Positions 15,952-23,958 of a DNA stretch of 64,000 bases are shown piece after piece; position 1 is the first letter of the stretch, and every line of letters begins with the position of its first letter. The DNA comes from Sporosarcina globispora (GTDB lineage: Bacteria; Bacillota; Bacilli; Bacillales; Cytobacillaceae). The translations under genes and the position numbers were made by a program. The stretch lies in assembly GCF_001274725.1 (NCBI RefSeq), contig NZ_LGUF01000007.1:2301629-2365628 (forward strand). Direction: 5' to 3'. The notes beneath the pieces were generated by a model. The model searched no databases. It saw only the letters and a list, made by a program, of their open reading frames with translations, and was not told where the DNA came from.

Positions 15952-16170
15952 GTGAACGAACAACAATTTATATATGGTAAGTTAAATCAACTTCAAGAGC
16001 AAGTGAATTTCCTTACCGAAATGCTGGAAAAGCAAAGTGCGGTGATGGGGAACGTTTTAGGAATCATTGAAAAAATGCAGTCACCTGAATTTGCAAGTAG
16101 ACAAGTTAAGACTGCTCAGATGTTGGACATTCAAGATAAATTAAAATTTATTAGAGAGTTAAATAAATAA
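15952..16170 (+). CDS. coiled-coil protein, 72 aa
   Basis: GTG 15952 behind GAGAGGTG. Long heptad helix (LNQLQEQVNFLTEMLEKQ) over residues 10-45. Possibly an oligomerising partner of the neighbouring HTH protein, but this is only from position. Confidence 0.5.
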   Translation: MNEQQFIYGKLNQLQEQVNFLTEMLEKQSAVMGNVLGIIEKMQSPEFASRQVKTAQMLDIQDKLKFIRELNK

Positions 16171-16205
16171 CCAAATAAAAACGATATTTTATAAGGAGGA
16201 TACTA

Positions 16206-16463
16206 ATGAGTAACAAACTTGAAGACGTTAAGGAATATTTACTAAATGGTGAAAGTTTCAGCAAAGATGATATTATTAACGACATGTTGATTGAAACTTT
16301 CCGACAAATGTATGGGAAAGTGGAACATGATACACCATTATCTGCAGATGAAATATCACTGCATTGGGGAGATCAGTACATCACAGACTTAGAGGGTTTT
16401 TTGAGTCACTTCTATAGATTTTTGATGATTAAGGTTGGTAATACAATTGACTCATTCAAATAA
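16206..16463 (+). CDS. hypothetical protein, 85 aa
   Basis: ATG after TAAGGAGG. Acidic helical protein. The leader contains the recurrent AAAAC-N-TTTTATAAGGAGG arrangement. Confidence 0.55.
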   Translation: MSNKLEDVKEYLLNGESFSKDDIINDMLIETFRQMYGKVEHDTPLSADEISLHWGDQYITDLEGFLSHFYRFLMIKVGNTIDSFK

Positions 16464-16498
16464 AAGCAGTCTTATATTGGGATTTGAGAGGTGATACA

Positions 16499-17146
16499 AT
16501 GAAATTATGTTCAGATTGCAAACTAGAAAAATCTGTAGATGATTTTTATTCACAAGAAAAGTATAGCAAGAGAAAAGGAAAATATATTTATTATCAGCCT
16601 TATTGTAAAAATTGTGCAACATTAAGAGTTTTAAAATGGGAAGATAATAACCGTGAAAGAAAAAATGCAAGAATGAAAAAATGGTCAAGTAAACCAGAAA
16701 ATATCCCTACGTTGAGAAGAAATCAGAAGAATTACAGAATGAGAGGGAAGCAACTTGAATGGCAAAGAAATAATAAGGATAAATTGAGAGAATATAATAA
16801 GAAAAGAGAAGAAAAAATACATAAAATAACTGATCAGGAATGGAACGCTTGTAAAAATTATTTTAATAACGAGTGTGCATATTGTGGTATGACTTACACG
16901 GAGCATAAAAATCAACATAATCAAGATTTACATAGAGAACATGTGGAGCCAGAAGGAAAAGATGATTTATCAAATTGCATACCATCTTGTAAGAACTGCA
17001 ATAGTAGCAAAGGAACAAAATTAATAAATGAGTGGTATAATATCTCAAACAAGAAATTTTCAGTAGAAAGGCTTACTGCAATTAATAAATGGCTAAATGA
17101 AGACTATAAGAAATACATGGAAAATAATGCTTGCTTTTTAATATAA
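16499..17146 (+). CDS. HNH endonuclease (free-standing, homing type), paralogue 1
   Basis: 215 aa from ATG 16499, after GAGAGGTG. N-terminal zinc-ribbon-like part (CSDCKLEKS, then CKNC), a basic linker, and a C-terminal HNH core: CAYCGMTY, REHVEPEGKDDLSNCIPSC, CNSSKG. The metal-binding Cys and His residues are intact. It is clearly related to the protein at 36571. Such genes spread by cutting alleles that lack them. No intron is seen around it. Confidence 0.85.
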   Translation: MKLCSDCKLEKSVDDFYSQEKYSKRKGKYIYYQPYCKNCATLRVLKWEDNNRERKNARMKKWSSKPENIPTLRRNQKNYRMRGKQLEWQRNNKDKLREYNKKREEKIHKITDQEWNACKNYFNNECAYCGMTYTEHKNQHNQDLHREHVEPEGKDDLSNCIPSCKNCNSSKGTKLINEWYNISNKKFSVERLTAINKWLNEDYKKYMENNACFLI

Positions 17147-17159
17147 AATAATTTAATAT
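17131..17159 (+). promoter_or_regulatory. promoter with operator-like AT block
   Basis: TTGCTT (17131-17136), 17-bp spacer, TAATAT (17154-17159). Spacer plus -10 contain AATATAAAATAATTTAATA. It lies at the end of the HNH gene and would drive the gene at 17192. Confidence 0.5.
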
Positions 17160-17191
17160 TAAATTATCAAATAAATAAAGGGGTGAACTAA

Positions 17192-17347
17192 ATGAACACA
17201 TACGGTATATATTTTATTTTAAATGATGGGATGGTTAAATTGGTAAAGCTGCAAGCACTGAACAAACAAGAGGCAATTGAGGCAGCACTAATTGACAATG
17301 ATGTTGATGATCTGGGCGTTAATGAAATTCAAATCAGATTGCTTTAA
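17192..17347 (+). CDS. 51-aa paralogous protein, copy 1
   Basis: ATG after AGGGGTG. Shares the pattern VKLQA..K.(E/D)A.E.AL.DND.DDLG..EI.I..L with the 51-aa protein at 20641, same length. Likely duplicated cassette genes. Function unknown. Confidence 0.6.
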   Translation: MNTYGIYFILNDGMVKLVKLQALNKQEAIEAALIDNDVDDLGVNEIQIRLL

Positions 17348-17409
17348 AAGTTGAGTTTTATCGTGATTAATACTAGATCAAAAAAACGTAATCAGAAAGG
17401 AAGATGAAA

Positions 17410-17637
17410 ATGGTCAAATATTCTATGTATGCAATTTATAACGAGGATGACGATTTTTGGTTTAATTTCGAAATGGACGGTTGGGTTGACCAGTTTGAAT
17501 TAGAAGGAGATTGCTTACTGCCAACAGAAGATATGGCTCAAAACTTCATTGAAGAAAACTTAGAAGGTGAATCAGTCAAAGTTTATAAAGTTGAACTTGT
17601 TGCTACTGGTAGTTACGAATATTCACCTGTTCAGTAG
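17410..17637 (+). CDS. hypothetical acidic protein, 75 aa
   Basis: ATG 17410 is better spaced from GAAAGGA than ATG 17404. Acidic, aromatic (DDDFWFNFEMDGWVDQF), resembling a DNA-mimic in charge only. No family recognised. Confidence 0.55.
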   Translation: MVKYSMYAIYNEDDDFWFNFEMDGWVDQFELEGDCLLPTEDMAQNFIEENLEGESVKVYKVELVATGSYEYSPVQ

Positions 17638-17706
17638 TGAGTATTTCGATAAAACTGTGAAGCTACAAAAGATATCTTTTATAGAAAAATTAGAGGAGGA
17701 AAGAAA

Positions 17707-17856
17707 GTGAAAAAGATTGGTGTATTTTTAGAAGGTGAATTGGTATCTGATTATCCGTTTGATTATATTGGAGGTGTTGAGGCTCTTAATGACGCTAGAG
17801 AATTCACAAGTGACTCTGGAGTATTTCATGAAGTGAAGATTTTCGAAGAAAAATAA
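17707..17856 (+). CDS. hypothetical protein, 49 aa
   Basis: GTG 17707 after AGAGGAGG. Small soluble acidic protein. No motif. Confidence 0.5.
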   Translation: MKKIGVFLEGELVSDYPFDYIGGVEALNDAREFTSDSGVFHEVKIFEEK

Positions 17857-17894
17857 GATAATAGGTATATTTTATTTAGAATAGGAGGGATTAA

Positions 17895-18413
17895 ATGAAC
17901 GAGGAAATTAAGTTTTTAAAAGATTTACAACAAGAACTAAATACACAAGACTATGATAGTCAAGCAGCACCAAGATTCTGGACTGTTGGAGACTACAAGA
18001 TGGTGACTTGCTTAGATGGCTGTCAAGATGATTATCACGTTCATGCACCTGACAGAGAGTATTACGGTGAAATCAATTCTTTACTGAAAGATATTGAGGA
18101 TGAATTGGATGAACTACCAGAGGAAGCAATTGAAGAATTTAAAGAAATAAGCTGCGAAGATTCAGCAATGGATTGGATCAAGGCGCATTATGATGAAGAT
18201 GCCTACTTAATTCCTGTAAGAAAAGAGCATGTCATTCATCCAAATACAATGTTCTTAACCAAGGCAGAAGCTAAAAGACATATAGAGTTAAACCATTATC
18301 ATTATTCACCAGAAGCGCATACATACGCAATGACAGCTTGGAGAGCACCAAAAGTTGAACGGCTATTAAAGATCTTAGAGTCATTTGATTGGAATTCATT
18401 GGAGGTGAAATAG
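17895..18413 (+). CDS. hypothetical phage protein, 172 aa
   Basis: ATG after TAGGAGGG. Acidic protein with His-rich segments (DDYHVHAPDREYY; HIELNHYHYSPEAHTYAMTAWR). The latter resembles a conserved block in many Bacillus phage early proteins. Function unknown. Stop overlaps the next GTG. Confidence 0.65.
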   Translation: MNEEIKFLKDLQQELNTQDYDSQAAPRFWTVGDYKMVTCLDGCQDDYHVHAPDREYYGEINSLLKDIEDELDELPEEAIEEFKEISCEDSAMDWIKAHYDEDAYLIPVRKEHVIHPNTMFLTKAEAKRHIELNHYHYSPEAHTYAMTAWRAPKVERLLKILESFDWNSLEVK

Positions 18414-18784
18414 TGGAGGTAATTGCAACTGCACACCTTGAATACTGGGATGGGGAATCTCTATCTGGTGGATCTGAAAGGTTAGAGATTATTGTTAAGT
18501 TTAAAGAAGCAGGTAAATTCCTAAAAACGAAAATAGTTCATTCACTAGCTAGTACAGCTCGAATGAGAAGTGGATATGCTTCTTATCAAAACTATAAAGA
18601 ATATATAAAGGAAGTTGAAAAGTATTTGGATGATCCATATTTGGTTAAGAAGGAGGCTGAATATTTGATATTAAAACACTTTGCTGATAAATATTCTGAT
18701 GAAAAGAAAGTTGATAAAAAGAACAATATTCATAAGAGGATTAAAGATGTCGGAAAATTAGAGATAAAAGTAAAGATTGATTAA
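18413..18784 (+). CDS. hypothetical protein, 123 aa
   Basis: GTG 18413 overlaps the previous stop and is preceded by TGGAGGTG. Beta-rich N-terminal half, Lys-rich C-terminus. No family recognised. Confidence 0.55.
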   Translation: MEVIATAHLEYWDGESLSGGSERLEIIVKFKEAGKFLKTKIVHSLASTARMRSGYASYQNYKEYIKEVEKYLDDPYLVKKEAEYLILKHFADKYSDEKKVDKKNNIHKRIKDVGKLEIKVKID

Positions 18785-18817
18785 GATAATATCGTGTATT
18801 TATTTGGAGGTGAGATT

Positions 18818-19009
18818 TTGAAAGCTAAATTCAATTGTTATTACGAACGTGATGAAAAAGGAATTTATATGGAAGTTGATACAGAAAGTTACACTAATCT
18901 TGTTGGATTCACTTTCTGTGTCGATTTTAAAGCAGAAGGTGAAGTTTGTCTCGAAGAAAAAGAAATTGAATCACTTATAGAAATCTTGCAAGCAAAGCTA
19001 AAGAAATAA
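18818..19009 (+). CDS. hypothetical protein, 63 aa
   Basis: TTG 18818 behind TGGAGGTG. Acidic small protein. No motif. Confidence 0.5.
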   Translation: MKAKFNCYYERDEKGIYMEVDTESYTNLVGFTFCVDFKAEGEVCLEEKEIESLIEILQAKLKK

Positions 19010-19050
19010 GAATTTCAAATAATATTATCTTTTTATCTGGAGGTGGAGTT

Positions 19051-19245
19051 GTGAGAGAATCAAGAAATGGGTTAAGACCCATAACTGCAAAACAGTACAA
19101 TAAAGAACTAAAAGGGTATCTGATTTGCTTTAACCAAGAAGGAAGTTTAGAGGATGGTATTGGCTTGTATGCTGCAATTGAACTTGAGGATGGATCAGTA
19201 ACTCAAGTTGATGCATATAATGTGAAGTTTGAAGATATTAAATAA
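19051..19245 (+). CDS. hypothetical protein, 64 aa
   Basis: GTG 19051 behind TGGAGGTGGAG. Beta-rich small protein. No motif. Confidence 0.5.
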   Translation: MRESRNGLRPITAKQYNKELKGYLICFNQEGSLEDGIGLYAAIELEDGSVTQVDAYNVKFEDIK

Positions 19246-19295
19246 CTAAATAAAACAATTATTATAGATTATTTATATAAAGGAGAGTTTAGTAT

Positions 19296-20042
19296 ATGTC
19301 AATTAATAGTTATGTAGATGGAATACTAGAATCATACAAGAGGTTAGAAGAAGAGAACGATAAATTAAAATTAGAATTGAAGATGCTTAAAATAGACAGT
19401 ATGCAATTGTCTGATTTACTAACGGATGAAGAAGTGATTTTGAAACAAAATCCAGTATTAATAAATAACGTACTAGATAAAATCTCAACTATTGAAAAAC
19501 CTTTGAATAAAAGAGCTGTGTTAATCGCTATTGCAGATTGTTCAGGATCAATGGGAATCTGGGAAAAATATATGGGAAAATCTTATCTAACTTGGGTTAA
19601 GGAACTACTAAATAAAAAATATTCTCACGTTGAGGAAAGATTTTTACTCCATCATACAGAAGCAAAGGAAGTAACTTCTGAAGAATTTCACGGAAAAGGT
19701 GAAGGTGGAGGAACTATTGCTTCAACTGGGATTAAGTTAACTAGCTCAATAATTGAGGAGTATAATTATGAGGATATTGACGATATCTTTGTGGTATATA
19801 TTACAGATGGAGATAATTTAACTTCTGATTGTCCTCGGTTCAAAAAATTACTTACAAATAGAGTTTTAAATAAGGTTGAGAATTTTACATATTTTGAAGT
19901 AAATCAATATAATAGGCACTCTACATTAAGAACTTCTGCACTAAAGGATATTAAGCAAGAAGGGTTTAAACAAGTTGTTTTATATGACAAGAATGATATG
20001 AAAGCAGCTGTGGATAATTTTCATAGTGAATTAACTAAATAA
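19296..20042 (+). CDS. YhbH-like (DUF444) VWA-domain protein
   Basis: 248 aa. Residues 1-40 are a coiled coil; then a von Willebrand A fold with MIDAS motif DCSGSMG near residue 83. The blocks FLLHHTEAKEVTSEEFHGKG, GGTIAS and ITDGDNLTSD match YhbH/DUF444, a protein working with the kinase PrkA and SpoVR in sporulating and stressed bacteria. It is much shorter than the roughly 390-aa cellular form, so it could be a phage-adapted competitor or stand-in. No kinase partner gene is nearby. Confidence 0.8.
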   Translation: MSINSYVDGILESYKRLEEENDKLKLELKMLKIDSMQLSDLLTDEEVILKQNPVLINNVLDKISTIEKPLNKRAVLIAIADCSGSMGIWEKYMGKSYLTWVKELLNKKYSHVEERFLLHHTEAKEVTSEEFHGKGEGGGTIASTGIKLTSSIIEEYNYEDIDDIFVVYITDGDNLTSDCPRFKKLLTNRVLNKVENFTYFEVNQYNRHSTLRTSALKDIKQEGFKQVVLYDKNDMKAAVDNFHSELTK

Positions 20043-20077
20043 AACAATGTTTTTATAAAAAAAGGAGTGGAGAATTA

Positions 20078-20299
20078 ATGGAAATGGTTAAAGAGTTATC
20101 CGCACAGGTTCATGTAGACAGGGCAACACTAGTATTCGTGAAAATTACAGAAATGATTTTTGAAATTAAGAAAGATAGAAATGAAGAATACTCTGGTGCG
20201 AAGTATGTTAATTCAGATGATGTGCTGAACTCATTAAACAACAATTTTAAAGTTGTTGTTTTGAATAAAAAGGATCAGTTAATACATAAAAATTTTTAA
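20078..20299 (+). CDS. hypothetical protein, 73 aa
   Basis: ATG after AAAGGAGTGG. Small mixed-fold protein. No motif. The intercistronic leader contains AAAACAATGTTTTTATA. Confidence 0.5.
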   Translation: MEMVKELSAQVHVDRATLVFVKITEMIFEIKKDRNEEYSGAKYVNSDDVLNSLNNNFKVVVLNKKDQLIHKNF

Positions 20300-20317
20300 T
20301 TATTCAGAGGTGGGAAT

Positions 20318-20602
20318 ATGTATTATGTAACATATAAAAATTACGAAGACATGTATGTGTTTGAATTGCCAAAATACACAGAGGAAATAGGGAAATTGCT
20401 AAAACGATTTGTAGGTTCATATTATGAAATTGAAATGGTCTTCAAGGGAGAGAAAATATTCAGCAAAGAATACAGAATTGAAAATACTGATGAATTCCTT
20501 AAGGACAGAAAATGGGAAGTTGAGCAGGGATGGTATGATGAACTAGATGAAGATGGATCAGGATTGAGAGACTTTATCAAACTAAAAGAATTAATCAAAT
20601 AA
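20318..20602 (+). CDS. hypothetical acidic protein, 94 aa
   Basis: ATG after AGAGGTGGG. Tyr- and Glu-rich. No recognised motif. Confidence 0.55.
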   Translation: MYYVTYKNYEDMYVFELPKYTEEIGKLLKRFVGSYYEIEMVFKGEKIFSKEYRIENTDEFLKDRKWEVEQGWYDELDEDGSGLRDFIKLKELIK

Positions 20603-20640
20603 AACTTACCTTTTATAGTGAATTAAAGGAGAGAAATATA

Positions 20641-20796
20641 ATGAAAAATTATGAAATTAAATTTCAGCTAATGGATGGATTAACAAGGATAGTAAAACTT
20701 CAAGCGATATCAAAGCATGATGCAATGGAAACGGCATTACTTGATAATGATTTGGATGATCTTGGAATAAGTGAAATTAAGATTACAGTTCTATAA
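20641..20796 (+). CDS. 51-aa paralogous protein, copy 2
   Basis: ATG 20641 behind AAAGGAG. Same length as and alignable without gaps to the protein at 17192 (shared RIVKLQA-like and DNDLDDLG segments). Confidence 0.6.
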   Translation: MKNYEIKFQLMDGLTRIVKLQAISKHDAMETALLDNDLDDLGISEIKITVL

Positions 20797-20832
20797 TAAA
20801 ACGAATGTTTTATTAAGAAAGGAGGATATTAA

Positions 20833-21114
20833 ATGAGTAGTGCAGCAGAAGAGTTTTCAGCAGCATTTATAAATTGTGTTAATGCTAAAAGGAAACTAAT
20901 CAAAGAAAATATACCTTACTATATCAAGGTTAATCCGAATTATTTTAACACTTTTATAAACGAACGACAAAATAGTTCTGGTGAATTTAGTTACACTTAT
21001 TCTTCTGATGGATCACATTATGTCTATCATGACTTTCTTGATGATACCTATGAAGTACCTTTGATTCTTGATGATAATGTAGAGAGTTTCAAAGAGGTCT
21101 TTAAAACAGAATAA
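20833..21114 (+). CDS. hypothetical protein, 93 aa
   Basis: ATG after AAAGGAGG. Tyr/Ser/Asp-rich C-terminal half. No motif. Confidence 0.55.
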   Translation: MSSAAEEFSAAFINCVNAKRKLIKENIPYYIKVNPNYFNTFINERQNSSGEFSYTYSSDGSHYVYHDFLDDTYEVPLILDDNVESFKEVFKTE

Positions 21115-21141
21115 AAAGAAATAAGGGAGAGGGGAATACTC

Positions 21142-21612
21142 ATGAAGAAACACATTAAAAAGAGATATACCCGAATCCTCCAGAAAACATTATTAATCAT
21201 AGCCTTAGTTCTACTACTGATCTTGCTATTTGGATTCGTTGATGATTTGTTGAATAAGCTGGATGTGCTGATTAAATTAACTGAGCAGCAATCAGGTCAA
21301 ATTGGAACACTTGAACAGGAAGTACATAGTTTAGAAGTTGCTAATGCAAGGTTGGAGAATGTAGTTACATATCAGCATCAACAAATACAGGAACTAAAAG
21401 TTGAAGGGAATACAATCAAAGTTGATCTAAGACCAAATGTAGTTAATGTGCCAAGTGATTTACATAATGAAATAAACATACATAAAGAAGAAACGGAAAT
21501 ACATAAGAAGTTTGACATACTGCATGATTCTCCAACAATAGCTGCTGGATTATTGTCTACAATATTAATGATTAAGGGTGTTATTGGTGTTTTTGTGCCA
21601 GCGATACCTTAA
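21142..21612 (+). CDS. membrane protein with central coiled coil, 156 aa
   Basis: Basic N-terminus, strong membrane segment at about 15-33 (LLIIALVLLLILLFGFV), heptad coiled coil at about 45-95, polar linker, and a second hydrophobic segment near the C-terminus (about 130-152). The layout suggests a membrane-anchored oligomer. Function unknown. Confidence 0.6.
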   Translation: MKKHIKKRYTRILQKTLLIIALVLLLILLFGFVDDLLNKLDVLIKLTEQQSGQIGTLEQEVHSLEVANARLENVVTYQHQQIQELKVEGNTIKVDLRPNVVNVPSDLHNEINIHKEETEIHKKFDILHDSPTIAAGLLSTILMIKGVIGVFVPAIP

Positions 21613-21628
21613 GGGGAGGGGATTATTC

Positions 21629-21841
21629 TTGGAGAGACACTATATAGAAGAGAAATTGAAGCAATTAGTGGAGGAACTGTCAATCATCTCTAAAAAATCT
21701 GGTCTTATTTTAGAATGTGATCCGAGTGGAGGAATTAATGTTCTTACCATGGATAGATATGATGTTGGATATTTATTTTACGACAGTGATGCAGGAAAAT
21801 ATCAATATATATTTGAACCAAACTTACCAAAAACCATTTAA
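21629..21841 (+). CDS. hypothetical protein, 70 aa
   Basis: TTG 21629 chosen because AGGGGAGGGG lies upstream; the longer frame overlaps the previous gene. N-terminal helix then beta-rich. No motif. Confidence 0.5.
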   Translation: MERHYIEEKLKQLVEELSIISKKSGLILECDPSGGINVLTMDRYDVGYLFYDSDAGKYQYIFEPNLPKTI

Positions 21842-21868
21842 TATGTAAATTTTATAGGGAGTGATCAA

Positions 21869-22105
21869 ATGAATTTATTTAAAAGCAGCAAAGTAAATCT
21901 TCATCCGATGGAAAAGATAGGAATACTTTTAACAACAGGATTTACCTCTTTTGTATTCTTTATTTTTGGAAAAGCAATTTTACATATTACTGATAATTGG
22001 CAGGGGAATGTATCTGGATATGGTCTTATGGTTACATCCATTGTACTTATGTGTCTTGTGTATACAGCTTTGCATGGTAAAGGGATGAATAGAGAGGTGA
22101 AATGA
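21869..22105 (+). CDS. two-span membrane protein, 78 aa
   Basis: ATG after AGGGAGTG. Hydrophobic segments at about 15-35 and 50-68. The stop codon overlaps the next start. Confidence 0.55.
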   Translation: MNLFKSSKVNLHPMEKIGILLTTGFTSFVFFIFGKAILHITDNWQGNVSGYGLMVTSIVLMCLVYTALHGKGMNREVK

Positions 22106-22359
22106 TGGATTTAGAGATTAATAAACTCATGGAAAGTGAAGTAGAAGAAATCAGAGACATTGCCTCCCTTCTATATGACAGTAATCAGAAAGGCTTATCT
22201 GAGTCTGATACATATGATTTAGCTGGGTTACTGCTCGGTCTTAATGCTAAACTGGATACTTTTGTTCAGGAGGAGACTAATAAGATCTACATGGAAGGCT
22301 TTAATGAGGGATATAAGGAAGCTAAGGATACATACCAGAATTGTCTTTATTTAAAATAG
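22105..22359 (+). CDS. hypothetical helical protein, 84 aa
   Basis: ATG 22105 or 22102 follow AGAGAGGTG. Acidic helical protein. Translationally coupled to the membrane gene before it. Confidence 0.55.
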   Translation: MDLEINKLMESEVEEIRDIASLLYDSNQKGLSESDTYDLAGLLLGLNAKLDTFVQEETNKIYMEGFNEGYKEAKDTYQNCLYLK

Positions 22360-22371
22360 GAGGCAGGAAAA

Positions 22372-22605
22372 ATGAAATGTAGTAATAAGTACTGTTTGTG
22401 GAATGCGTATGATCAATGTTGTCCAGACGGTGAAGAAGCTTATAATAATGCCACACCTAATCAATTAGATTGCCCTTCTTCTTTAAGAAGAGATTTTCAA
22501 AGTCAGTTATACGCATTAGTAGAAGAATGTGAAGGCTTGCTGCAGAAAAGAAATATGAGGGAACTGATTGAGATTAGGAAGTTCATTGAGGCTCAGAGAA
22601 GTTAG
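22372..22605 (+). CDS. cysteine-rich N-terminal protein, 77 aa
   Basis: ATG after TAGGAGG. N-terminal Cys cluster (CSNKYCLWNAYDQCCPDG and a later DCPSS) typical of a small metal site; the C-terminal half is a helical hairpin. Function unknown. Confidence 0.6.
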   Translation: MKCSNKYCLWNAYDQCCPDGEEAYNNATPNQLDCPSSLRRDFQSQLYALVEECEGLLQKRNMRELIEIRKFIEAQRS

Positions 22606-22639
22606 ATTAAAATGATGATTTTAAAGGAGGAGATATGTC

Positions 22640-23032
22640 TTGGAAAAATTGACAACAGGACAAATGATTGACCGATTGGGAATAGATGATACAGCTACAA
22701 ATCAGGACGGTTATAAGGTTGGTTATGATCATAAGGGGAACTTGTTGATGTGGGGACAGCACGAATCTAAACCCGATAATAGGGAAGGAAATGATTTTCT
22801 AGTATATCTCTCTTGGGTTAAAAATGATTCATGGATAATCAATTACAATTTTGTGGGTTTTGAAGAAGCGCAAACAGCTCATGCAAATGAAAAGAAAACA
22901 GTGATATACTGGCACGATGAGGAAACACAGTATAAGTTTGTTTATGGTGAATACGGACATTTTAGACAGCTTGCGAATGATGGAATTGGACTTGAGGAAT
23001 TGACGAACGGAAAATGGATTATTGAAAACTGA
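22640..23032 (+). CDS. hypothetical protein, 130 aa
   Basis: TTG 22640 after AAAGGAGGAG. Aromatic beta-rich protein. No recognised motif. Followed by the first of two similar long-range hairpins. Confidence 0.55.
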   Translation: MEKLTTGQMIDRLGIDDTATNQDGYKVGYDHKGNLLMWGQHESKPDNREGNDFLVYLSWVKNDSWIINYNFVGFEEAQTAHANEKKTVIYWHDEETQYKFVYGEYGHFRQLANDGIGLEELTNGKWIIEN

Positions 23033-23033
23033 C

Positions 23034-23112
23034 TTTGTGAAAAACTACCACCTATAAACACTGATTTAACAACATTATTATCATTAATTCACAAACTATT
23101 TTACAATAAAAC
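23034..23112 (+). repeat. structured intergenic element, copy 1
   Basis: TTTGTGAA (23034-23041) pairs with TTCACAAA (23088-23095), followed by ACTATTTTACAATAAAA. Arms and tail match the element at 23824-23904 while the loop differs, suggesting a conserved RNA structure. Confidence 0.5.
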
Positions 23113-23145
23113 TATACTTTTATAAGGAAATAAGGAGGAATTCTA

Positions 23146-23382
23146 ATGGATAAGAACCTTGCAATTAAATTATTGAAGGAAATGAATAAAACCGCAGATG
23201 AATTAACAGTTGTGACAAGGCTTTATTTTAATAATGATAATGACTATGTACAGGGTTTTTCGTTCTTTGCAAATGAGGAATATATGAGCGAAGGGTTGCT
23301 GGAAGCACTACAATACGGACAGACACTTACCACTGATCAAGAGGAAGAACTAAGACAATATTTAATTGAAAAACACATTTGA
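23146..23382 (+). CDS. hypothetical protein, 78 aa
   Basis: ATG after AAGGAGG. Acidic, helical. No motif. Followed directly by the double operator-like promoter region. Confidence 0.55.
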   Translation: MDKNLAIKLLKEMNKTADELTVVTRLYFNNDNDYVQGFSFFANEEYMSEGLLEALQYGQTLTTDQEEELRQYLIEKHI

Positions 23383-23388
23383 AAATAA

Positions 23389-23441
23389 TATAAAATAATT
23401 TAATAAAAAGTATTGACCAATATAAAATAATTTAATATACT
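23389..23441 (+). promoter_or_regulatory. promoter with two operator-like blocks 32 bp apart
   Basis: TTGACC (23413-23418), spacer of exactly 17 bp, TATACT (23436-23441). The spacer is AATATAAAATAATTTAA. A second copy of ATATAAAATAATTTAATA sits exactly 32 bp upstream. It drives the gene at 23474 and probably the replication module. Confidence 0.75.
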
Positions 23442-23473
23442 AAGAGTAGCCAATGAGGAAAGGGGTGAGCAAA

Positions 23474-23812
23474 GTGAAAATCTTAGGACTCACAAAAGAA
23501 GCTTACAGAGAGTATAAAGGAACAACAAGAGATAATCATAAGACATCTTATGATCAAGCCAGAAGGAAACTGACAAGAAACGTAAAGCTGGGAGAAAAGC
23601 AAAAAAGTTTGTTCAACTGGTTAAAAGGGCAGCAGGAATACATATATGGTCAGTTAAAGATAGTAGTTAAAGAGGATACTATTATCGAAGTGGAAAATGA
23701 TAAAAAGCATGAGATCAAAGACTGGGTGAAAGATGAAGAGGAATATAATCATCTTTCCAAGAAACTGAACATCAAAGATTACAAGAAAAAGAGACATAAT
23801 AAGGTAAGCTGA
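23474..23812 (+). CDS. hypothetical basic protein at head of the replication module, 112 aa
   Basis: GTG 23474 is preferred because AAAGGGGTG precedes it. Very Lys-rich. The N-terminus KILGLTKEAYREYKGTT could form an HTH-like unit. Position suggests a nucleic-acid-binding accessory factor. Confidence 0.5.
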   Translation: MKILGLTKEAYREYKGTTRDNHKTSYDQARRKLTRNVKLGEKQKSLFNWLKGQQEYIYGQLKIVVKEDTIIEVENDKKHEIKDWVKDEEEYNHLSKKLNIKDYKKKRHNKVS

Positions 23813-23823
23813 GGAAAACAGTA

Positions 23824-23904
23824 AAAGTTTGTGAAAAATGAATTGCTAAAACGTTGATATATAAAGGTTTTGGAAACTGATTTCACAAACTTTTTACAAT
23901 AAAA
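23824..23904 (+). repeat. structured intergenic element, copy 2
   Basis: AAAGTTTGTGAAA (23824-23836) is perfectly complementary to TTTCACAAACTTT (23881-23893), a 13-bp stem with a 44-nt loop, followed by TTACAATAAAA. Same outer sequence as the element at 23034. It precedes the gene with the SSB-type tail, so it may attenuate or stabilise that mRNA. Confidence 0.55.
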
Positions 23905-23958
23905 TGAGCTTTTTATCTAAAATAAATTAATTAGGGAAACCGAGGAGGAATTATACAT

